16,842 nt of DNA from Actinomycetes bacterium (lineage in GTDB: Bacteria > Actinomycetota > Acidimicrobiia > Acidimicrobiales > Microtrichaceae). Below, piece by piece: positions 6,610 through 13,007 of the stretch. The stretch spans positions 1 to 16,842 of the forward strand of contig JAEYSR010000042.1 in the NCBI GenBank assembly GCA_023434535.1, given 5' to 3'. The stretch's first letter is position 1. Each line of letters starts with the position of its first letter. The notes under the pieces were generated by a model. It was given only the letters and a program-made list of their open reading frames with translations, did not search any database and was not told the DNA's origin. The translations under genes were made by a program, and so were the position numbers.

Positions 6610-7536
6610 ATGTCGCCGATGCTCCTGCTCTCCGTCCTCCTCCTCGCCGGCGCCGTCGGCGTCGGCGTGTGGGCCGTGCTCAGCCAGCTGGACGAGCGCC
6701 AGGTCGTCCGGGAGGCGCTCCGCCAGCTTGACGGCTACGAGGTCGAGAACGACCGCGACCAGCAGATGCTGGCCCCCCTCAAGGAGCGGGCGGTCGGACC
6801 GCTGGTCGACGGCGTCACCGGACTGGGCCGACGCTTCACACCGGTCGGCTACGTCGAGAAGGTCAAGCAGAAGCTGATCTACGCCGGCAAGCCCGACCAG
6901 GCGGCGGTCGACCGCTTCCTCGGCATCCGGGTCGTGACGGTCGGCCTGGCCGTGCTGGTGTTCGTGCTGCTGTTCGTCTTCAACCTGCTCGGGTTGACCG
7001 GCAACCTGCGGCTGGCCGTGCCGGGCCTGCTGATCCTGGGCCTGATCCTCGGCCCCGACAGCATGCTCAACCGCCAGGTGGAGGAGCGCCAGCACGAGAT
7101 CCAGATCACTCTCCCGGACGTGATGGACCTCCTGACCATCTCCGTCGAGGCCGGTCTGGGCTTCGAGCAGGCGATCGACCGCGTCGTCACCTCGGTCCCC
7201 GGGGCCCTGTCCGACGAGTTCTCACGGATGCTCGGCGAGACCAGAGCGGGCGCGTCCCGATCCGACGCCATGCGGGCCATGGACGAGCGCTGCAACGTGC
7301 CCGAGCTGCGGTCGTTCGTGATGGCCATCATCCAGGCCGACCAGTTCGGCGTCTCGATCGGACGGGTCCTGCGGGGCCAGGCCGACGAGATGCGCATCAA
7401 GCGGCGTCAGCTGGCCCAGGAGCGGGCGCAGAAGGCCCCGGTCAAGATGCTGATCCCGATGGTCTTCTGCATCTTCCCGGCGCTGTTCGTGGTGGTGCTC
7501 GGCCCGGCGATCATGAACATCCGCGAGAGCCTGTGA
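6610..7536 (+). CDS. tadC: Tad pilus platform protein TadC
   Basis: TadC is the second T2SSF-fold membrane protein of the Tad platform. The 308-residue protein has an N-terminal membrane segment (about residues 3-24), a cytoplasmic loop with an EKVKQKLIYAGKP motif, a pair of membrane segments (about 99-145), a T2SSF domain starting EIQITLPDVMDLLTISVEAG with GLGFEQAIDRVV, and a final C-terminal membrane segment (about 277-300, ending in a short tail). The length is typical of TadC. The ATG starts four bases after the tadB stop with only a weak upstream GAG, so it is probably translated by coupling. The terminal TGA overlaps the GTG of the next gene, tying that gene to the pilus operon. Confidence 0.92.
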   Translation: MSPMLLLSVLLLAGAVGVGVWAVLSQLDERQVVREALRQLDGYEVENDRDQQMLAPLKERAVGPLVDGVTGLGRRFTPVGYVEKVKQKLIYAGKPDQAAVDRFLGIRVVTVGLAVLVFVLLFVFNLLGLTGNLRLAVPGLLILGLILGPDSMLNRQVEERQHEIQITLPDVMDLLTISVEAGLGFEQAIDRVVTSVPGALSDEFSRMLGETRAGASRSDAMRAMDERCNVPELRSFVMAIIQADQFGVSIGRVLRGQADEMRIKRRQLAQERAQKAPVKMLIPMVFCIFPALFVVVLGPAIMNIRESL

Positions 7537-9101
7537 CCGCCACCCGCCTCCCCGGCGGGACGGAGACCCGGCCGGCCGAGCCGACCGAGCCGACTGAGCC
7601 GACTGAGCCGACTGGGCCGGATGCGACACCGGCCGCGTCGGTCCGTCGTCGGCCCGACGCCGGACTCGGCGTGCTGGTGGCGGGCATCCTGGCCCTCGTC
7701 GCCGCCCGGCCGCTCGCCGACAACAGCTTCCTCACCCACCTGGCCACGGGCCGGTTGATGCTGCAGGACGGCATCCCGGAGACCAACCCGTTCCTCTACT
7801 CGTCGAGCGACTTCCCGATCCCCAGCTGGCTGTGGTCGGGGGTGCTCGGCATCGTCGACGCCGTCAGCGGCGGCACGGGCATCCGCATCCTCACCGCGGC
7901 CTGTGCCGCGGTGCTCGGCCTCCTGGTCGTCCGGCTGACCCGACCCGAGGACGGCCCCGGGGGAGTCGTGGCGGATCGGACCCTCCTGTCGGTCGTGCTG
8001 CCGTCGGTGTGCGTCCTGATCACGTTGATGCCGTTCGTGAACGCCCGGCCCCAGCTGCCCGGGTACCTCCTGCTGGCGCTGACGGTCCTCGTCGTGAAGG
8101 AGCGGCGCTCGCCGTGGTGGCTGGTCGCCGTGTTCGCCGTCTGGGTGAACGTGCACGGCACGTGGTTCTACGGCCTGGGCGTCCTCGGGCTGCTGCTGGC
8201 GGCGCAGGTCATCGACGACCGGCGCCTGGAGCGGCGACAGGTCCTGTCGGTGGTCTCGGCCGGACTCGGCGTCCTGCTCGGCGGGCTCGCCCAGCCCGAC
8301 CGCTTCCAGACGGTGGTCCTGCCCTTCGACCAGTTCGGCGACGAGCGCGCCCGCCGTGCCCTGTCGACCTACGTCGAGTGGCGGCCGGCCGGGTTCGACC
8401 ACCCTCTCACCTGGCTGCTGATCGCCATGGGCCTGGTCGCGCTGTTCGGCGCGATCGGTCGCGGAGCGGACGGTCGGGGCCGGGACGGCGACGCGTCCGA
8501 CCGGCCCCGGGCGTGGGGCGTCCTCGTGGCGTCGCTCGGTCTGGTCGCCATGGGGCTCTCCGCCGGACGCCTCCTGCCGCTCGCCGCCATCACCCTCGTC
8601 CCCTGGGTGGCCGCCGGGTTGATGCGGTTGCAGGGGATCGCCCTGCCGGAGCCGCGGGTCCAGAAGGTCCTCGTCGCCGTCGGGGCGGCGCTCGGGTTCG
8701 CCGGGCTCCTGTGGGCGGTCGCCACCCCGTCCTACGACCTCAGCCGCTACCCGGTGTCCGCCGTCGACTGGCTCGAGCAGAGGGGCCTGGCCGGAGCGCC
8801 CGACGTGAAGGTGCTCACCCACGACTTCGCGGGGAACTACCTGGACTGGCGGTTCGAGGAGCGGGCGAACACGTTCGTCGACGACCGCCCCGGCGTCGAC
8901 GGTCTGATCGACTACGCCACCCTCAAGTACCTGGGCGACGGCTGGCAGGAGTCGCTCGACAGGGCGGATCCCGACGTCGTGGTGTGGTCGAGCGAGGATC
9001 CGCTCACCGCGGAGCTGAGCGAGCCGGGCTGGTACCGGGCGACCGAGCTCGACGGGTTCACCGTCTTCTGCCGGAGCTCCATCGCCGATCAGTGTCGCTA
9101 G
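7533..9101 (+). CDS. Polytopic membrane protein, GT-C-like (last gene of Tad operon)
   Basis: The 522-residue protein starts at a GTG overlapping the tadC stop (GTGA). A cytoplasmic N-terminus carries four EPT units, followed by roughly ten hydrophobic segments from about residue 44 to 400. The first loop has the pattern FLTHLATGRLMLQDG, TNPFLYSSSDFPIPSWLW, seen in large polytopic membrane proteins that resemble GT-C glycosyltransferases acting on lipid-linked sugars. The C-terminal 130 residues form a soluble domain beginning YPVSAVDWLEQRG, with GNYLDWRFEERANTFVDDRP, again typical of that uncharacterised group. I do not recognise a named family member and no catalytic residue is certain. Its coupling to tadC suggests a job at the cell surface with the pilus, for example glycosylation; that is inference. 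Confidence 0.6.
   Translation: MTATRLPGGTETRPAEPTEPTEPTEPTGPDATPAASVRRRPDAGLGVLVAGILALVAARPLADNSFLTHLATGRLMLQDGIPETNPFLYSSSDFPIPSWLWSGVLGIVDAVSGGTGIRILTAACAAVLGLLVVRLTRPEDGPGGVVADRTLLSVVLPSVCVLITLMPFVNARPQLPGYLLLALTVLVVKERRSPWWLVAVFAVWVNVHGTWFYGLGVLGLLLAAQVIDDRRLERRQVLSVVSAGLGVLLGGLAQPDRFQTVVLPFDQFGDERARRALSTYVEWRPAGFDHPLTWLLIAMGLVALFGAIGRGADGRGRDGDASDRPRAWGVLVASLGLVAMGLSAGRLLPLAAITLVPWVAAGLMRLQGIALPEPRVQKVLVAVGAALGFAGLLWAVATPSYDLSRYPVSAVDWLEQRGLAGAPDVKVLTHDFAGNYLDWRFEERANTFVDDRPGVDGLIDYATLKYLGDGWQESLDRADPDVVVWSSEDPLTAELSEPGWYRATELDGFTVFCRSSIADQCR
7578..7613 (+). repeat. Four tandem copies of a 9-bp unit encoding EPT
   Basis: GAGCCGACC is followed by three copies of GAGCCGACT, within the N-terminal cytoplasmic tail of the membrane protein gene. 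A near-unit (GGGCCGGAT) follows. Nine-base units keep the frame, so copy number change would alter tail length without disrupting the protein. Confidence 0.85.
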
Positions 9102-10023
9102 GCGTCGGCCGGCGGTCCGGCGACCTCCAGTCCCGGATCCAGTTGTCGTCGGGGCCCTGGAGGCCGGGGGTGTCGTCCGCGTGGGCCCGGAGCCGTGCGG
9201 ACCACCAGTCGCTGGTCGTCTCGTCGGCCAGCTCGGCCACGGCCTTCTCGAGCCGGACGGCGAACCGCCGGGCGTCCTCGCCCTCGGCGGGGCGCAGCGG
9301 GGCGCCGAAGTTGACCTCGACCGAGCCGGGGCGCGGCGTGCTGTTCCCCTTCGGCAGGATCCGTCCGGTGCCGTCCAGGTGCACGGGCACGACGGGCACG
9401 CCGCACCGCACGGCCAGGTAGGCGGCGCCGCCCTTGTGCGGCTGACCCCAACCGTCGGGGCTGCGGCCGCCCTCGGGGAAGATCAGCAGCGACCACCCGT
9501 CGTCGATGAGCCGGGCCGAGGAGTCGGCCGATCGACGGGACACCTTGCGGCGCTCCATCGGGATGGCGCCGTAGGCCCACGAGATCAGCGCCGCCTTGGG
9601 CTTGGTGTCGAAGAAGTGGTCCGCGGCGGCGGCCACCACCAGCTCGTGGCGCCACGGCGTCGGGATGTGGGTCAGCAGGATCGGCGTGTCCAGGTGGCTG
9701 TGGTGGTTGGCCACGAAGATGGCGTTGGTGTCCAGGTCCTCCAGGCGGTCCAGGCCGCGCACGGTCGGACGTGCCACCACGGCGGTGCCGAGTCGACCGA
9801 TGGTCTCGACGGTCGCCCGTCGCGTCGCCCGTGCCAGCGGCCGCCGGGCCCAGTCGGTGTCGTAGCGGTCGCCGAGCTCGTTCGGTCGCTCCGCCGGCGC
9901 GACCCCGGGCGGGGTCGGCGCGGCGGTGAACGGGAAGCCGAGGCGGCCGATCACGCGCGTGGGGTCGACCGCACGCGCGAGGCGGCGCAGGCGTTCGGGG
10001 TCCGCGAGGTCGTCGAGGCCCAT
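9058..10023 (-). CDS. PlsC-type lysophospholipid acyltransferase
   Basis: Enzymes of the PlsC/LPLAT family move an acyl group from acyl-ACP or acyl-CoA to a lyso-lipid or similar alcohol acceptor at the membrane. The 321-residue product shows the family blocks in order: NHHSHLD (residues 106-112, the catalytic HX4D), GAIPMERRK (about 152-160), FPEGGRSPDGWGQPHKGG (182-199) and VPVVPVHLDGTG (about 209-220). The N-terminal 90 residues are an extension with little hydrophobicity and no clear membrane segment. ATG start lies four bases after the stop of the upstream LarA-like gene, so coupling is likely. The 3' end overlaps the convergent membrane protein gene by 44 bases. The acceptor substrate cannot be told from sequence; it may not be glycerol-3-phosphate-derived, given the neighbours. 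Confidence 0.88.
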   Translation of the reverse strand: MGLDDLADPERLRRLARAVDPTRVIGRLGFPFTAAPTPPGVAPAERPNELGDRYDTDWARRPLARATRRATVETIGRLGTAVVARPTVRGLDRLEDLDTNAIFVANHHSHLDTPILLTHIPTPWRHELVVAAAADHFFDTKPKAALISWAYGAIPMERRKVSRRSADSSARLIDDGWSLLIFPEGGRSPDGWGQPHKGGAAYLAVRCGVPVVPVHLDGTGRILPKGNSTPRPGSVEVNFGAPLRPAEGEDARRFAVRLEKAVAELADETTSDWWSARLRAHADDTPGLQGPDDNWIRDWRSPDRRPTPSDTDRRWSSGRRR

Positions 10024-10027
10024 GGAA

Positions 10028-11704
10028 TCAGCTCACGTCCGCCATCGAGATCGGCGGGTTCTTGAAGTAGGTGATCGTGGGCTGGCGGCCGACGACGTCG
10101 GAGGCGATCTCCAGGGCGTCGGCCATGGTCGACGCCGGCCGGAAGCCGAGTCGACGGACGGTGGCGGGGTCGCCGCCGACGACGATCACGCCGCCGAGGT
10201 GCTCCAGCGCGTGGCTGCCCCAGTACCACATGTAGAACGGGTGGACGCCGTGGTAGGCGTTGCTCGTCCGGTAGAGGTGGCGGTACCACTCGTCGGTGGC
10301 GAAGCGCTCCTCGAACTGGGCCTCCATGACCTCGGGGTCGGTGGTCTCGGCGAGCACCTCCTCGAAGAAGTCGATGTAGCTCGGGTGGTGCACCGGGTGG
10401 AACTCGGGCGTGGTCGGGTGGCTCATGATGAGCACGCCGCCCTCGCGGACCAACGGCCGACCCTTGTAGAGGTTGAAGAAGTAGCCGAGGCCCAGGCACA
10501 TCACCAGGATCGGGTTCATGATCGAGTTGACGTTGTACGGCGAGATGTAGGGGAGACCCAGCATCAGGACGTCGGTCTGGCCCTCGACCTGCACGAGCTG
10601 CTGGTCGTACACGTGCTGGGTCGTGACCTTGTGCACCGCCTCGACCTCGCCGGCCTGCACCGACGTCATCCCGTACGGCGCGCGCCACCCCTGGAGGATC
10701 TTGCGCCGGTTGGCGGGGGAGAGGCGGTCGAGGCCGGCCTTGGCCGCCATGAACGTGGCGCGGTCCTTGGCGTTCCACTCCCACTCGCGCTTGGCGAGCA
10801 CCGACAGCGGCCCGTCGCCGAACAGGTCGTTGTTGACCGTCGTCTCGATCTGGAAGACCTTGATGCCGGCGTCACGGAGGACCTCGCCCTGGCGCCAGTT
10901 GCGGGTGTGGAGCTCGGAGTTCTCCTGGTCCATGAAGCTCCGGGACCGTCGCATGGTGTGGACGTTGTGGTGGTGGCGCAGCGCCTGGTACCCCGACAGG
11001 CCGGTCGCGGTGGACTTCCAGCCGCCGTCCATGGCCACCAGGTTGATGTTCACGTAGACGATCAGGTCGGAGGTGGCGGCCCGGGTCGAGATCTGCACCT
11101 CCTCGCCGTGGCGGGTGGTGCCGACGAGCGTCATCCCGTCGGGGTCCTCGGCGTCGTGGTTGTAGAGCTGACCCCGGGGGGCGAAGGCGTCGTAGACGCG
11201 GTCGCCGACGGCGTGGCGCAGCTCGGCCTCGGTCATCCGGCGGTGCAGGGCGAGGGCGGCGATCAGGTGGACGTCGGTGACGCCGGCCTCCGCGGCCAGG
11301 TCCAGGACCGCCTCGATGACGCGCTGGCGGATGTCGGGACGACGCATCTGCGGCAGGGGCAGCGAGATGTCGTCGAACGCGATCGTCAGCTTCATGTCGG
11401 GGAACAGCAGGGCCGACAGCGGCTCGGAGTCGATCGGGTTCTCGAGGGCGTGGCGGATGGCCTCGTCGGGGTGGGCCAGGCCGGGCAGCGGCTCGGGCGG
11501 GTAGATGATCCGGCTGCGGTCCGCCGGCAGCTTCTCCAGGCGGAGCTGCTCGCCGTGGTGGAACAGCACGGGCGGCGTCGAGCGGTCGACGTCGAGCACC
11601 AGTCCGGGCCGCGGCGTCGGGCGGCTGCGGTCACGGGCCGTGTGGGGGCGCGACGGCGGCCTGTTGGCGGGGCCGATCTTGGGTCGTTCGTTCCTGGCGG
11701 GCAC
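10028..11704 (-). CDS. Diverged LarA-like (DUF2088) nickel-pincer family protein
   Basis: LarA is a lactate racemase that uses a nickel-pincer nucleotide bound to a lysine. This 558-residue protein is longer than typical LarA (about 425). Recognisable parts are FDDISLPLP (110-118; LarA has D-x-TRP here), ALHRRMTEAELR (histidine 154, matching catalytic His108 of Lactobacillus LarA), GGWKS (lysine 230, matching pincer-bearing Lys184), and LRHHHN (histidine 246, matching nickel ligand His200). The second catalytic histidine (His174) seems replaced, as this stretch reads VNINLVAMDGG. The C-terminal third is rich in histidine and aromatic residues. No cofactor genes (larB, larC, larE) are in the window. 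GTG start with a good GAGGAA ribosome binding site that overlaps the preceding stop. Family membership is fairly firm; a racemase activity is doubtful. Confidence 0.8.
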   Translation of the reverse strand: MPARNERPKIGPANRPPSRPHTARDRSRPTPRPGLVLDVDRSTPPVLFHHGEQLRLEKLPADRSRIIYPPEPLPGLAHPDEAIRHALENPIDSEPLSALLFPDMKLTIAFDDISLPLPQMRRPDIRQRVIEAVLDLAAEAGVTDVHLIAALALHRRMTEAELRHAVGDRVYDAFAPRGQLYNHDAEDPDGMTLVGTTRHGEEVQISTRAATSDLIVYVNINLVAMDGGWKSTATGLSGYQALRHHHNVHTMRRSRSFMDQENSELHTRNWRQGEVLRDAGIKVFQIETTVNNDLFGDGPLSVLAKREWEWNAKDRATFMAAKAGLDRLSPANRRKILQGWRAPYGMTSVQAGEVEAVHKVTTQHVYDQQLVQVEGQTDVLMLGLPYISPYNVNSIMNPILVMCLGLGYFFNLYKGRPLVREGGVLIMSHPTTPEFHPVHHPSYIDFFEEVLAETTDPEVMEAQFEERFATDEWYRHLYRTSNAYHGVHPFYMWYWGSHALEHLGGVIVVGGDPATVRRLGFRPASTMADALEIASDVVGRQPTITYFKNPPISMADVS

Positions 11705-11710
11705 GGTTCG

Positions 11711-11716
11711 TTCCTC
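11711..11716 (-). promoter_or_regulatory. Ribosome binding site of the LarA-like gene, overlapping the dehydrogenase stop
   Basis: On the minus strand GAGGAA lies six bases before the GTG and shares bases with the TGA of the upstream alcohol dehydrogenase gene. This fixes the start of the LarA-like gene and implies coupled translation of the pair. Confidence 0.7.
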
Positions 11717-12926
11717 AGCGTCCTGGGATCGGGGAAGGTCTCATGTCGAAGGCGATCTTCACGGCGCCCCGGCGGCCGGCGTCGGCGGCGTGGGCGATGG
11801 CGTCATCGGCGCGGTCGAGCGGGTAGGTGGTCGACACCAGCCGGCCGAGGTCGGCCCCGGCGACCAGCTCGAACGCCAGCTCGAAGGTGCGGCGGCTCTC
11901 GCCGGTCGGCGTCCCGTCGGCATCCGTGAGCTGCTCGGTGCCGTAGGCGTAGGCGCCGACGAGCTCGATCTCGCGCTGCCACAGCGGCGTGAGGTCGGCC
12001 TTCACGACGCCCGGCATGCCGACCATGACGACCCGGCCGGCAGGTCGGGTGACGGCGAGGGCGGTGGCGATGCTCTCGGCCGAGCCCACGCAGTCGATCG
12101 TCACGTCGGCTCCGCCGGTGAGCCGCGCCGCCGATCCCCGGCCGAGGACCTGGGTGCCGACGGTGCGGCGCACGGCCCGGGCCAGCTCGTCGGGGGCGCA
12201 GACCACGTCCGCGCCGAGGTCCCGTGCCAGCTCCCGTTGGTGCGGGTGCTTGGCCCCGATCACGAGCGTGCAGTCGGGAGCGAAGCGCTCGAGAGCGGCG
12301 AGCGTCAGCAGGCCGAGCGTGCCGGCGCCGATGACCGCCACGGTGTCGCCGGGGCGGACACGTGCCCGCAGAGCGCCGTGCACGGCGCACGCCGTCGGTT
12401 CGACCAGGACGGCGGCCTCGTCGGACATGTCGTCGGGGACGTCGTGGAGCTGGCTCGGGTGCGCCACCATCGAGGTGGACCAGCCGCCGCCGGTGTCGCA
12501 GCAGAAGCCGCTCTGCAGTCCGGCGTCGAGGCACCCGTGGTCCAGGTGCTCGCAGTTGCCGAGCCGCCCCTCTGCGCAGGCCGTGCACACCGGGGAGATG
12601 CCCCGTGTGACGCAGCCGAGCACGGGCTCGAGGATGACGCGGCCGTCGGGGGAGTCCGCGACCACCTCGTGACCGGGGACGAAGGGGAAGGACACGATCG
12701 GCTCGAACCACTGCGAGGAGCGACCGTCGACCGTCGCGAGGTCGGAGCCGCAGATCCCCGACAGGCGCGGGGTCAGCCGCACCCACTCGGGACCGGGCAG
12801 CTCCGGATCGACGTCGTCGACCAGCTCCAGCGGACCGAACCGGGACCCCGCGCCCGGCCGCAGGCTGGACGCGACACGCGCCGCGCCGAAGCGGAGCACG
12901 TCGCGCTCGAAGCGCAGCGCCTTCAC
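11715..12926 (-). CDS. Zinc-dependent alcohol dehydrogenase family protein (MDR)
   Basis: Medium-chain dehydrogenases of this family oxidise alcohols or reduce aldehydes with NAD(P). The 403-residue product has GICGSDL (catalytic zinc cysteine), PGHEVV (zinc histidine/glutamate), a structural zinc cluster in PVCTACAEGRLGNC, EPTACAVHGAL, and the Rossmann motif VIGAGTLGLLTL followed by GADVTIDCVGS. The first 45 residues are longer than usual before the GroES-like barrel. GTG start with AGGA seven bases upstream. Ten bases separate its stop from the LarA-like gene, and 66 bases separate it from the reductase-HAD gene, all on one strand. Substrate unknown; a long-chain alcohol or aldehyde made by the neighbouring reductase is a reasonable guess. 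Confidence 0.9.
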   Translation of the reverse strand: MKALRFERDVLRFGAARVASSLRPGAGSRFGPLELVDDVDPELPGPEWVRLTPRLSGICGSDLATVDGRSSQWFEPIVSFPFVPGHEVVADSPDGRVILEPVLGCVTRGISPVCTACAEGRLGNCEHLDHGCLDAGLQSGFCCDTGGGWSTSMVAHPSQLHDVPDDMSDEAAVLVEPTACAVHGALRARVRPGDTVAVIGAGTLGLLTLAALERFAPDCTLVIGAKHPHQRELARDLGADVVCAPDELARAVRRTVGTQVLGRGSAARLTGGADVTIDCVGSAESIATALAVTRPAGRVVMVGMPGVVKADLTPLWQREIELVGAYAYGTEQLTDADGTPTGESRRTFELAFELVAGADLGRLVSTTYPLDRADDAIAHAADAGRRGAVKIAFDMRPSPIPGR

Positions 12927-12979
12927 AGCGCCGTCCTGTCCGATGCGGGCGTCACGGGTCGGCCCTCTCGCTCGACAAT

Positions 12980-13007
12980 CACAGCTCGACCCTCACAGCT
13001 CGACCCT
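12980..13007. repeat. Exact 14-bp tandem duplication across the end of the reductase-HAD gene
   Basis: CACAGCTCGACCCT occurs twice head to tail (12980-12993 and 12994-13007). The duplication covers the last codons and stop of the reductase-HAD gene. The copy nearer the dehydrogenase lies in the intergenic spacer, apart from the one base that forms part of the stop codon. Confidence 0.9.

Noticed and set aside
9926..11929. A plus-strand open frame of 667 codons opposite the LarA-like gene
   Set aside because: No domain or ribosome binding site is visible; the minus-strand gene has conserved LarA motifs and a good ribosome binding site.
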